64,000 nt of DNA, from positions 930,001 to 994,000 of the forward strand of contig PUFA01000288.1 of the NCBI GenBank assembly GCA_003508835.1, written 5' to 3'. Numbering within the stretch: position 1 is the first letter of the stretch; each line of letters starts with the position of its first letter. Under the pieces are notes generated by a model. It saw only the letters and a program-made list of their open reading frames with translations. It did not search any database and had not been told where the DNA came from. The stretch comes from Eonycteris spelaea (Eukaryota; Chordata; Mammalia; Chiroptera; Pteropodidae). The translations under genes and the position numbers were made by a program. Positions 12,701-26,548 of the stretch are shown one piece after another.

Positions 12701-15700
12701 TGGTCCTTCAGCTTTCACTAAAACCCCAATCACAGGAGGACAAAGAGAAGTCGCCAGAATCACAGCTCCAGAGCCCAGGCCTTCCAGTTGTTTTTTTAAG
12801 TCATAGTCAAGTCTTTGTTGACTATGATTTGGACAATCTGCAGCCCAGGGCAGCCTTCTGCCTCTACCCAGCATGCTTCTCAACTGTTACTTCCACTCGG
12901 TAAGACACAAAAGGACAGGAATCATAATTAGAAATATAGTGCTGAATACTTCCCATTATTAGAGAATGAACCAATGACATGAAAAGACAGTAACAAAGGA
13001 GAAATATAAATGGTTAATAAATATAAATATACATATCAGTATTGGTCAAAGAACTGTGGAATAACAATAACCTTTCAGATTGGCAAATATTGAAAATTAT
13101 TTTAATACTCAGTGTTGATGAGTCTATGGAAAATAAGAATTCTCATTTAATAATGTAGAGTTAAGAATTGCTACCATCTTTCTAGAAAGCAGTTTAGTAA
13201 CTATATATCAAAATTTCACTCATGTAGCAATTCTATTGCTAGGAACTTATCACAGTGAAAAAATATGCCAAGTATGCAAAACTGGATGTTCAAGAATACT
13301 CACCAAAATAGTGGTCGATTAACGAAAACCACTGAAAACAACTTAAGTGTTCATCAATAAGTAACTGGGGGAATAAATTGTGATTTAGTCACCAATACAA
13401 TGGGCTTCTTTGAATTCTTTAAAATGGTGATCGACTCTATATAGTATAGACAGCTAGCCACAAGTGGGTGACAAAGAGCAGATATGACAGCATTTGTCCA
13501 TATCTTTATCTAAGGTGCACACAAGGCTGCAGACAGAGAACTGCCTGGACAGTGGCATCACAATGTTTTCTCTGGACTCTGGAATTTTTAATTTCTTCTT
13601 TATACATTTTCTATATTTGCTAGATGTTTGCAATAGGCATTTGTTACTTATCTTCTAACAACAAAAAAAAAACATAATAAAGCAATGTTAAAAGTCCTAC
13701 CATTCACTTCAAGTATCAAGACAAATGATTCTGGAATATCGAAAGCTGACTATTACATGCAAATAACCCCCGAAGCTTTGCTCCCCAACACTTCATTTAC
13801 CTCACTTAGCAGGTTATCTGGAACTTACTCCTACTTCTTAGGTCAATACCCATGCTGGAGGTAGGTACCACAAAGCACTCACCAGAAGAATCCAGGATAT
13901 TGTGTGGGCCTCCCCAGGAGTCAAACCACCCTGTCCAGTACTCCATCACCATCTTGGGCTGAACCCCCTGGGCACCATGAAATGAGAAGTTAGCTGGTCA
14001 AAAGAGACAGATGGAGGGCATCCATTCCTGAGGAGTATGCCAGCCCCTGTATCCTGCCAACTCTTCCCTGGCTACACACCCCTGGCCTGAGAGGCCATTG
14101 AAAGCAGAGCACAAATGAGGACAAATGCACCTACACTCACTTAGCCTCCACATGTGGCTTCCACACTGCAGGTGGAGAGCAGAAAGAGCTCTCAAAGGTG
14201 ATGGAGTAGACCCTGCTGCACTAATGTGGTTTTACTGTTACATATGGTGCTGGTGAGAAAACACAGGGATCTATCTGTTCAAAGTAAGTCTTCATTAGAA
14301 TTCAGTATCTGCTTTGGGAGTCTCTTCCTACATTGATTTCCTTTGTAGATCAGTCCAAGCTTTGCCTCTCTCCCAGGAAGGGAGCTTGTTCAACAGGATA
14401 CCTTATACTTAAGAGACACACTATGGATGCAGACTCCTCTGCTGCTGCTTCCTTTTAGCTGGAAGAGTCGGGGAGCTTCAGGGTGGCCCCTCTTCAAGGT
14501 CCAGCTTAATTTCAATAAAAGTTTACAAAACTTGACCAAAAGAACAGGGAGTTATAGTGCAGCCATTCACGGATCAGGCTCTGCAGCCATGAGTCTGGCT
14601 TCATAGCTTGGCTGGATGTTCGATACGTCTTAAATATCACTTCAGAATACTGACTTTGGCATAGGTTTGTTCCAGGGATTCAAACATTGTTCCTGGGACC
14701 GTGCTCTACTCTATCACGTTTGCAGAAGCATCAGAGCACATTGGAGGTGGGGTAGAGTGAGGACCAATTTGCTAGTATTTCAGGCTCTACAAGAGCCTTC
14801 TTCATTCATCAAGTGCCTTCTCTGTTCGTGACAACCATACATTTAGAGGCAACTGAATGCAGAGCAACAAAATCTAATCCAAAGTGATGGGGCAGATTTA
14901 TGGGCTTTTGAATAGAGGTACCAACCAGACCAGGGGGAAAGGTCTGAGTAGTACAGTATTGTGGAGGGCAAAACTAGTGGGTTGGCTTTCTTTATAGCAA
15001 AAAGGGGATACACTATGCCATGTTTAGTACAGTCACTAGAAACAGAGGAGTTTCCAAGTTCCACATGCAAGTAGTCTCCAGAGCTGGGAGGAGCTCCCTG
15101 ACTGAGGGCGCTGGGCTAAGGGAGCGGGTGCAGGTCACTGCACCGTGCAATGTGGCTTAAGCTGGAGCTGTGCACTCAGACTGTGCTGCACTCCCTAACC
15201 CCCCACTACCAGGTAATTATCTGTTCTACAAATCTGTCTCCTTAACTGTAAAATAGTAATAATGTAGTTCACATGGGTACTGGGAAAATTAAATGAGATA
15301 GTGCACATAAAACCCTCAGTATGCAGTGCCTGACACTTAGGAAAGACTCGAGAAACATTCACCTTCATTATCTTCAGCACTGACAAGGACATAAAGGACC
15401 CAACTCAGGGAAGCAGTGTTGTACTGTTGGACCACTCAAAGGAGCCTTTGGTATAAATAAGGAAGCATCCATGTCCCCTTCTTAGGAAAATGGACAGCAC
15501 TGAACTCAAGACAGAAAGGCCTTTAGCAGTGCCATTCTGTCAATAGGATGACCAGGCCTGGGGCACAAAGATGTGGTCACTCCTCCAAGAATGACTATGC
15601 AGGAGTCAACAGGCAGCACTGCCGTCCTGCATGTTTTGCAAACATTACTTCATGTGACCCAAACAACCCTATGAGTAGGTATTATTGTCCCTACTTGACA

Positions 15701-18700
15701 GAAGAGGAAAGAAGCACAGAGAGGGCACACACCAAGTGGGCAGAGGGCAGCTCGCAGCTTCCTGTACTGCTCCTAGACAGCTCTCAAGTACAATCCTACT
15801 TAGTTACTGGCAATTGTTTATTTAACACATCTCTTCCCAAGCAGGTTATTGCTCCCTGAAGGCAGAGACCCTGCTGTCTTAGTCATTGCAGATAATGAGA
15901 CCCAGCACCACTTCCACTCAGTACTGGAGGAAGAAAGGAAAGGAAAGGGGCGGACCTGGGCCACCTCTCTCCTTTGTCTTTCCCCGATCTGCCTAGCTAA
16001 GGGTCTCATCTCATTGGGCACCGTTCCTAACCATTCTGCTTGTCCCTCTAAACTCCAGTAGTAGCTGTGTCACAGACACGGGTGGCCCTCATTCCACATG
16101 ACTCAAACTGCCAGAGTGACTTCATATGGCTGTCCCTTAGGTCTCTACCTCTGCTATAAAAACAAACAGCTGGGATACAGAACAAGCCCAGCACCTCCAC
16201 AGGCGTCTCTTCACTGGGACACAAACACTCCAAAAGCTCCACTCTAATCCAAGGGATCATGCGTACATCCAGTGGTGGTGGCAGTTTGGGACACTCAGAC
16301 CCTTCAGCAACACAGGGTGAGGGATGGGGTCTCAAATTCTGTGGGTCTCACAGCTGCTTGGCCAGATCACATCTACTCAGTAGAGACATACACACTCAAA
16401 GAAAATCAATCAGAATAGGATTTAACTGTAAATTCCACCCATCTGATGGATATTGAGATACATCCAGAAACTCCTTTCACTTGACCTGGAAGGAACCAGG
16501 CTTCCTGTCTTGCTGGTGACAATAATCTTTCTAGGCCCAGAAGGGCCTTACAGGTTAAGGTCAGATGCATACAGTAAAGGACAGGGAAATGTTTGTCTTC
16601 TTAGTCCTTAGGGCCCAAATTGAATAGTCAGGGGCTAAGTGAATCCACAAAATTCTAGTCCAGAGGCCACTATGAGTGTACCAAGCCTAGAGCTTCAAAA
16701 AGGAACCCCTTCTTCAGAGGTGAAAGCACATTTGTGCATCAGCCCACACAGCAACATCTCAGAGCAATTCCTACACTATCCCCTTGTGGGGGGGGAGGGC
16801 AGAGCGCATAGCAACACAGTGCACAGGGTTGGGATTCGCAGTGTGAAAGGAGGGCTCTGAGCAGAAAGGCTGACAGAGCCCAGAGTTCCTTCCCATGTGG
16901 GAACCCTGAGCACAGTTGCAGGCACTCCAAGGAACAGCCGACTTCAAGACAAAGAGACTCGGCTTAACTCTAGGAATCCTATACTTGGGCTCAGCAAGGC
17001 AGGCAGCTTCCCCAGGGCCATACTTACCTGAACACTTAAGAGGAAGGTGGTTAGTAAATGCAGCTCCTCTTGCGACTGTAAGTTAATGGTGGGCAGTACT
17101 GTGAGTGGAAAGGAGAAAGGAAAAACAGGTACTGTCTTAAAGCCAGGAAGACTTTCTGAACTACCCCAGACCTTTCTTAATTCAGCAGTAAAATAAATTA
17201 ACTAAGCTTGACATTGTTTCCCACCTCCAATTAGAGTTTAGTTCCTCTGATGTCAGATTTATCTTGTTCATCTTGGTAATTCCACCACTCAGCACACACC
17301 TTACAGTACAGTCAGTCACTAAGCATCTGTTCTTGATTAATGTAATTTTTATAGCCAGACTGTGCATTTCTGTTAATTATTCTTTTGTAGGAGCCTAGAG
17401 TCTGATCTTACTTTGTACCCAAGCATCTAAGTACAGGGTAAAAAACTAAATGAAGATTCCCCTTTTATTTCTTATGTGAGGGCTAATTTTCTATTCTATG
17501 CCATAATATATTCATTATTTTTTATCTAAAATGATATTTTAAATGGCTGTGCATTAATCAAAAGTATGCCTGAAAAAGATGTCTCTCCTATGTGTGGCCT
17601 ATGGTTGGAATCCCTGGCCCACCACTCAGCTCTGAGGCTCCTTCACTGCTCCTGACTGCTGGGCAGTGGGCCTGACACACACCGACCATGGCCTTAGTTT
17701 CAATGAGCCTGGAAAGACATGACAGAGATGGAGCTGGCCTGTCCAGCTGGCCACCCTGACACTCTACTGTCAGACACAGCCTCTGGTTACTAGTGATTAA
17801 AAACAAGCAAGAGCTGAAGCTCCTGAGGTTATCTTGCCTCAAAGGTACACAACAGCTGAGCAGAGAGCAAGACTACAACCCAGACCCATCTGACACCGCC
17901 ACTGTCTTGTGATGTCACTGTCCTCCAGAGACCCCTTGGGTAACATCCAGACCCCTTCTCAGATCCAACATTCAGACCCCTTCTCATCGAAAGTGGAAAC
18001 TCCTTGAAGATAGGAGGCCTTCCTGAAACTGACCAGGTAGAAATCTCAGACATCAACGAGATTTGCACGGCTAATTGAATATAGCATCTATTCCTATCCT
18101 TTCTGAGAAGCCACTAAAATAAAAATAAAGAAATGAAAAGGTAGAAGGCCATACAGAACAAGAACTGAGAGGACAAATAACGGAGATGGTTTTAATAAAA
18201 CTTGGGAGAGTGAAAATGGGCAATGGGTTTGTAAATGGCCCAGGAAAATGGAAGAAGTTACGACCGCCCCATCTCACTCTGGAGGCACTGTGGGGTAGGA
18301 TACCCCGTGCCCTGCCTCACACATTCATCAAGCCTCCTTCTCACACCAGTGGCCATCCCCTCGGGGACCATACTCTCTGGGAAAGCTGACATCTCCAGGT
18401 TTGGAGGGATCAGGCACAGCAAAGTGTGGGTGAGAGACTAACAAGGAGAATAAGGACAATCTGAACATTTCCCCCACCCATCCCCCCGCCCCCCCCGCCC
18501 CCGCCGGCTCCCAGAACCTGTAGCAATAGACCACAGGATTCTTCTCGGGGAACATTTGATTGCATTTAAGATAGTATCTCCAAATAGTAACGTTTGGGCT
18601 TCCGCCATTGAAAAAGCCGACTACAGCCCCATCACCGCACAGAGCAGCATACCAATCACCAGCCTCTCCTAGCACTTAGTTCCAAGTGGCCTGTTAGTGC

Positions 18701-21700
18701 CTCTTCCTTAAACTGCTCGGTCAAGAGCCAGGTGATTGAGTGGAGCTTCTCATATGGAAGACTAAGCAGAACAGGTTAATGTTAAAAAACACAACAACAA
18801 AAAAAATATCCTCAGAGAGAGAAGAGAAAGATAGAATCCATTTCAAAAGTATGCTATGTGAAAAAAATATATACTCAAGATAAAAAAGGACTAGAAGATA
18901 AAAGTTGAGGAAATCACCCAGAAAACAGAACTAAAAAAAAAATTAAAAAGTAAGCGACTCAGAATCACTCTGAGAGTCCAATCCACAAATAACAGGAATG
19001 ACCAAAGATCAGAAAAAAGAAGAAGAAGCATATGCAACAACTGAATGTCCCCATCGAAAACCATAACTGTTCCAGTGCAAATACCCCCAGAAGTGCCATG
19101 AAAAGGAGGAAGTCTCACACCAAAGAACAGCACTATTAAATACTAGAATATCAAGGATAAAAGGAAAATTCTAAAAATTTCTAGAATAAAGAGAAAAAAA
19201 CAACACATAAAAGGGTCTGGAATGAGAATGTGCTTGTGTTTCAGCAGCAACAGTGGATGTTGGAAAATAATGCAGTGATGCCTTCGAAGTTCCAGGAAAC
19301 GGGTTCAACAGGAGGCACAGAGGCCAGCCTCAGGTAAGCTATGCGGAGGCTGCCCAGCGCGATCATACTTGAATAGAGTCTGACAGTTACAGTCATTTGA
19401 AAAACGCTGGTGATGGGAGTGTGGAAGATCTCTGGTAAAGTGTTTAAAAGAGAATGTGGGAAGAATGGAGAGAAAAGAGAGACTGAAAATAAAAGAAAAC
19501 AAATGGGGTAATTACACAGAAAGTGACAACGACACACAAAAGTGAGTCAATTCACAAATACTGCGCAGGCTATTGGACGCAATGCAAGGCCTCCCTGAGG
19601 ACATCACAGTCGGTCAGGCATGCATTGACTATCGACATCACTCAGAAGCGGGAGGGGGCTACACCACCCGGAAAGCCCTGGGGGAGTGAGGTGGTGCAAA
19701 GAACTAGGTGCTCACCCGAACAACAGGTCAGTAGGTAGCCTTTTAAATCAATAAATACAGAGTTCTATGTGTATATATTTGGAATTATGAAGGAAAATGC
19801 CAGAAGAAAGATTAGAGTTCAAAATGGTCATCTCTATGGAGTGAGAGGAGGGAAGCTACACAGTATTCTTGATAAGCGTTTCTATGATTTGACTTGTAGA
19901 ACTTGTCTATGTGTTATTTTACATTTTTAATTGATGGAAAGAAAACCATTCCGGGGAGGGGGCAATAGAGTCTCTGAGAATCCACTCAAGGCTTTCCTCT
20001 GCAGAATGCCAGTGCGCTGAAAACCGCAACCACCCAAGCGTCTTGCCTCCCCTCCAGACAGATGACTGGGAAGTTGGAGGCACTGGAAGCACCCATGGGT
20101 GGACACGCATCGTGGGAAATGACAGGTGCTGCTGGTCCTCATCAGAGAGACGCTTACTGTCTGGACTGAAGAATCCATCCAGCTTACGGACCAAGCCTTC
20201 ACCCACCCATTCATCCAACAGCACTCCCTGAGTCCAGCTGCACAACCAAGCACTGGCCTAGAGAGCAAGTCCTCCTTCAAGCATTCAACCAGAAGGGCAA
20301 GCAAGAAGGAACAATAAAGTTCTGGGTGGGATGCAGCCGAGGTCAGCATGGTTAGGACCCACAAGAAGGGCTGGTAGTGGACAAGAGGCCCTTCATCCAC
20401 CAGCCATCCTTCATGCACAACACAGGCACAGGAGCACGATGAACAAGACAGACAGGACCCAAGCCCAAGGAGCTACGCTGCAGTGAGACAGGTAAGTAAA
20501 ACTACCCAGAATGTTAGAAGGCAATAATAAAGCAGGGCAGAGCTCCAGAGAAGTTTGCAATTCAAATGAGTGCTAAAGGAACTGACTTGAGTGACCTCAG
20601 AGAAAAGTCGGGAGGAAATAGAACAGCCACTCCCCGCAGACCTAGCACAGCTGGGGAGTTAAGCACATTTGAGGAACAGCAAGAAGCCATGACAGTGGAG
20701 CAGGGTGGGCCAAGGCAAGCAGGAGATGGCTGGCTGGGTCACAGAGCAGTGTGGAGGCTCTTGAGGCCTTCTCAGAACTTGTGCTTCACTCTGCACAAGA
20801 CAGAGCACACCTGGAGTTCAGGTTGAGGGTGAGATGATCCAAATGACATTTTCAAAGCCTGCAATGGATGCTGAGAAAAGTGTGAGGACAACAGTGAACA
20901 AAAGGGAGATTAGTACCAGTGTGTTTCAATAACGCAAATGAGCAGTGATGGTAATAGTTGAGGTGGTTTGGATTCCAGATAAATTTAAAGATAAAGCTAA
21001 GGTAAAAATGATTTGCTGAGTGTGTCAAGCACATGGAAGGAAAAGTCGAGAGTGAGTACAAGGCTAGGGCTGTGCAATTGGGAAGGTGGCGTTGCAATTT
21101 ACCGAGGAAAGAAGACTGACGGGGGCAGTTCTAGGAGGGAACAGACAGTTTCAAGTTCCTGATGGTTCCACTGAGACTGGTGCCTCTGAGGGCCCAGGAG
21201 GCCAGTAAGGCAGAGTCAGGAAAGTTCCCTGAAGACAGGCATCTTGGACTCATCAATATAGAGATCCTATTCAACCATCAGCAATGGAGAATGCATTCCA
21301 AGGAGTGAGCCGTAAAGAGTTTGAACATTAGAGCTCAGGGAAAGGGAAGTGACCAGCAGAAAACACCAAGAAGGAGCTGCCCATCGAGGCTGGAGAAAAA
21401 CTGAAAATGGCGTCCTGGCTGCAAGCGAGGAAAAGGTTCAGGGAAAATAGATTAATGATTGCTGGAAAACAAAACCAGATCAGAGGTGACAAGGGATAAT
21501 AACATATTTATAACATGGAGGTCACTGGGACTTTTGAAAAGAACAATGTCAGTGGGCTGACATGATCACCATGGTTTAGGAGAGATAGAGGACAAAGTCA
21601 GAAGAGTAGTGAGTATAGATAGACATGGGCAGATTTATTGAAAGGGAAGCAGAGAAATGAGTCAAAATATATTTTTTTAGAAGAGAGAAATGTTTATATA

Positions 21701-24700
21701 CAGGTGAGAATGACCCAAGAGAGAAAATTTCCTGATAAGGGTGGAAAGGGAAGTTGCTGAGCAAGCCCTTGAGTAGATGACAGGAGAAGAGCTCAGTGCA
21801 CCATGTGAAGTGGCTGGTCTAAAACAGAAGGCTGACCCATGCATCTACACTAATGGAGAGGCAGAGGAGGAACACAATGCTGGCAGACGAAGAGCTGCTA
21901 TAGTTATTTACTGTACATTCATTACCAGGCCAACTCTCTGTCACTGCAGGGGCTACATAGACCCCAGAAAGGGTCAGTCATCTCTATAATTTTGGCAGAA
22001 CTGGAGTAAGCCATCCTCACAGTCTGCCCAATGTTTCATCAGCTCAGCCCTCCTTGAAGATATTAAGAGACCTCAGATGCCCAACTCACGTTCCCTGCAT
22101 CTTGCAGCCTGCAGAGCACTGCCAGTGTGAGTGCATAGCAGAAAATGAGAGACCAGCTACAGAGCTGTCTATAGCAAGTCTTTCTGACATGGAGGCTCCA
22201 ATCTTTTGCAGCCCAGAGATTCAGGGCCCAGTGCCATGCAAAAGGGAGGACATGCATCTGGGCAGCTCTGCTTGTGACTCAGGCCATTGAGGGGGTCATG
22301 CATATCCAAGCCAGGGTACTGTCCCCCACCCTGCATGACTCCCATTCAGGTACCTCCATCGATGCCCCTAACCCCCACACATGGCCTCCATGCAGGTACC
22401 TCCAGGGACAAACCCCTTGCTCAGGCCATCCTTGTTATCTGAAGTTAAGAGCAGCTCCACAATTCCTCGGTTCTCCAAGGCCTGTGGGGAGAAATGAGAG
22501 TAGTCAAATTCTATCAGTCCTCAGAGCTTAGGCTCTGTTGCACAGCTGGGAATGAGGCAGCTAAAAGAGAAAGAGTAGGGGATTCAAATGAAGCATTTAT
22601 TTCTCTGAAGAAATATTCTGTGCATCCCATGTTCAACAAAGCTCCCATCAGTTGGAAGTCCAGCCATGGCAAGGGCAGGGCTATTGGGCTCCGGCAGCCC
22701 TTGTCTGCTCCCTACCTGGCAAGTTGTCCAGTTTTGCTGCTATGCTAAGAGGGCTACTCAGAGGCTGTCACACTGTCACCCAGCAATAAACCACAGAGAC
22801 CCAAGAGTGGGCCCTCAAGGACAGCCCACACCTCCCCTTCACCTTTACCAGAAGCAAAGATCCCATCCCTTCCCTACACTAAACAGGGTGAGATCTGGTC
22901 ACCAACCAACCATGCCACAGTCACATACCCATGGTATGCTGCATGCCCAGTAGAACGGGAAGTGCTCCTTGAATGTTGTAAATCAAATAATGAAGAGGTG
23001 GAAGAAACACAGACTGTACTGAGAGGCAATAACCATTTTCCCACTCAGAACAACTACTAATGCTATGGTACATTTACAAGCATGCAGGCCTTCTGCTAAG
23101 TATTTTACATAGTCTGTCCTAGTCAGTCTTTACAGTTAGTATCTGAACTGTACAGACACAGCCTCAGGGGGTTGAATAAAGTGTTACGGGCACAGAGCCA
23201 ATGAGAAAGTATGGACCTCAACCCAGAAGTCTGTCTACCTTCAAAGGCTCCGCTCTGGGGCTGTGGACAATTTGGGATCAGAAAAGCCAGCAAGTATGAT
23301 TTGCCTATCATTTCCCTGCAGATATTATAAGACTGCTGATTTCAACCCAATTCTTTTGAAAATTAGAGGCAGAGGGATAACCCAGTGGATGAATAAAACT
23401 AATGTCAGATCCCAGCTGCTGGTGAGAAACGAGCAGAGGGGCCCTAATTTGCAGGACAACAAAAGCTGCAGGGGAAGTCTAAAAAGTCTAAGAAGACTTC
23501 TCTAACCATCACCGCTTAGTTAAGTCAATCCCTTTATTCTCAGCCCCGGCAATGTACCATGTATGTACTACCACCCTCAATTAAACTCAATCAATATAGG
23601 ACAAATAAGTGAGAACCTTGTTGAAATAAAAGTATGGAGAAAGAATTCACTACTTAATAAATAGTATTGAGAGATTTGGTATTACTATGAGAAAAGTATT
23701 AGACCCACATGTGACACCATAACCCATAATACATTCCAGAGGAAGGAATATGAAGAAATAAATTAAGCTAATACTTACTTTCTTGATATAAGGCATATAG
23801 GCAGGGTCTTTGTTATAGGAACCATACTCATTCTCCACCTGCACAGCAATGATGGGTCCTCCATACTTGTACTTGTGAAAAGAGAAACAACCAGAATCTG
23901 AGTTTGTAGTGAGAACTGTATTATCTAATTTCCCCCATACTTATCACCAAATACTAGCAAAACATCCCATTTGAAAGCAAAAGTCTCAAAAGGTTTGGTA
24001 TGTAATTGAGAATAATGTCAATAAAACAGAGTGGGAAGCTCCATGCCCATATTTCCCTATGGACAACTATGCACTGACTAAAACAACTTTATAGGAGCTC
24101 TGGAAGCCAGTCAAATATTTAAACAAACATGTAAGCTGCAAATTAAGAAAACAATACATTCAAAATTGTAGGAAATTTCATGGCTTTTTGCTTGCCCTTA
24201 CCCCATTCCCTCCCTGGCATAGTGTGGCACAGTCAGAAAAAAAAATCCCAAATACCAGTTCCCTCCCTCAGTACAGAGGAGCAAAATGAAACTTGTTTGC
24301 AATATTCTGGGCTATCTGTTGGCTAGTAAGACTAGTTTCCATTTCATCTGACTTAGAGCTTAGACAGGAAGTGTTCACAAATTTTAAACCTCAAGGCCAA
24401 TATTTGAGACCACATAGAAATACCAGGGGCTGTTGGCATTAAAAAAAGAAATGAACCTCAGGTGTGTGTGTTTCTTTAGAAACTATTTCTAGAAATTTAT
24501 TTTGTTCCTCTGAATGAGCCATGTTTCCCTCTTTCTTGTATGCCTTGTGTTGTTGTTGTTGCTGTTGTTGAAAATTGGGCATCTGAAAAAACAATCCTTT
24601 CCCAGTCTTTGCAGACTTGAGAGGAACATAGTCATTATCTAATAGGCTCCCAAGTCCAGGATGAAGGCCTAAGATCTTCTCAGATATATTCTGGGCATGC

Positions 24701-26492
24701 GTCCTATCTGGACTGTGTGTGTGCATTTTTTTAAAAATTGTCATTGACTGCTTTTACATGTCTCAGTTTCCCAGAGTCTCATCCCAGACTCTTCTTGTGG
24801 TTTTAGATGTTCTATCATATTCCTCTGCCTGTAATACCTTGCCCCCAGTTATCCATGGGTCTGTAACCCCCCTGAAGTTTTCACATGTTGTGACCCACCA
24901 CCACCTCTAAAGAAACACACACTCTGGACTTACTAGGCAATGATTATAAAACAATTGTCATAAACATGCTCAGAGAGCTAAAGAAAAATCATGAAAAAAG
25001 AAGTTAGGAAAAGTATATATGAACAAAATGAGAATATTAATAATGTGATAGAAACTATAAAAAACAGAATTTCTGAAACTGAAAAATATAATATCTAAAT
25101 AGAAAAATTCACCATAGGAGTTCAACAGAAGATTCAAATAGACATAAAAAGAATGGACAAACTTGAAGACAGGTCATTTTAAATTACTGAGTCTGAGGAG
25201 TGAAAAAAAAAAAGAATGAAGAAAAATGAACAAAGATTAAGGGACTCATGCAACATCAGTAAGCAAATAAATATACTCATTATCTACTTCCAAAAGGAGA
25301 AGAAAGAAAAGAGCAGAGAGATTACTTGAAGAAATAATGGCTGAAAACCTCCCAAACTTGAGGAAACATGAATATAAAAATCCAAAAAGCTCCAATAAAA
25401 CTCAAGTAGTATTAACCAAGAGACTCACACCAAGACATATTACAGTCAAACTGCAAAACCAAAGTCAAAGAGATTCTCGAAGGGAGCAAGAGAAAAGCAA
25501 CTTGACATGTACAAAGGATCCCCCCAATAAAACTATCAGTGAATATCTCAGAAGAAAACTTGCCAGGCAGAGGCAGTGGGGTGATATATTTAAAGTGCTC
25601 AAAGAAAAAAAAAAACAATCAACTGAGAATACTATATGAAGCAAAATCGTCCTTCAAAAATGAGGAGGAAATTGAGATATTCTCAGGCAAAAGCTCAGGG
25701 ATTTCATTACCACTAGACTTGTCTTAAAAGAAATGCTACATGGAGTACCTCAAGTTGAATGAAAAGATGCTAGACAGTAACTTGAACCATATGATAATAT
25801 AAAGTTCTCTGGCAAAGTTAAATAGGTGAAAAAAAAGTAAAAACCAATATTATTGTAATTTAAGTGTATAATTCCACTTCTTATTTTTACAGAATGTAAA
25901 AGACAATGCAAAAAAATAATTATGAATCAGTACACAATATATATGCATGTAATTTGTGATATCGATAACATAAGGGAGGCAGAGCTGTAAAGGAAGTTGA
26001 GTTTTTGTATGTCACTGTGGTTAAATTGGTATCAATATAAGACAGAATGTCACAATTTTAGGACAGTATATATAATACCCATGGTAACTACAATTAAAAT
26101 ATCTATAGAAAATACATAATTGGAAATGAAAAGGGAATCAAAACTTGTCACTATAAGAAATAAACTAAATACAAAGAAAGAAAGATATTAATGGAAGAGA
26201 TAAAAGAGAAAAAAAACTATACAACATGTACAAAAACAAAGAACAAAATGGCAAAAGTGTTTTCCTACCAGTAATTACTTTAAATGTAAATAGATTAAAT
26301 TCCCCAACTAAAAGATATACAACTATATGCTATCTACAAGACATTCACTTTAGATCTAAGGACACACACATAGGTTGAACATAAAAGGATGAAAAAGATA
26401 TTCTGTGCAAATAGCAACCAAAAGGGAGCAGGAACACTTTAAGTCCAAACGGCTAGAAGAGACAACAAAGGGTATTATATAATATTATATTT

Positions 26493-26548
<56 letters not shown>

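Larger units (their letters stand above)
13968..17027 (-). other. GLB1L2: GLB1L2 intron 8 (3.1 kb)
   Basis: Contains two MIR copies (about 15225-15385 plus, 15640-15790 minus). The rest shows no exon or recognised element. Confidence 0.5.
17099..22399 (-). other. GLB1L2: GLB1L2 intron 7 (5.3 kb)
   Basis: Holds a MIR (about 17815-17930, minus), a C-rich tract at 18471-18507, an A-rich L1M-like stretch at about 18780-19300 and an L2 (20205-21300). No extra GLB1L2 exon was found. Confidence 0.5.
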
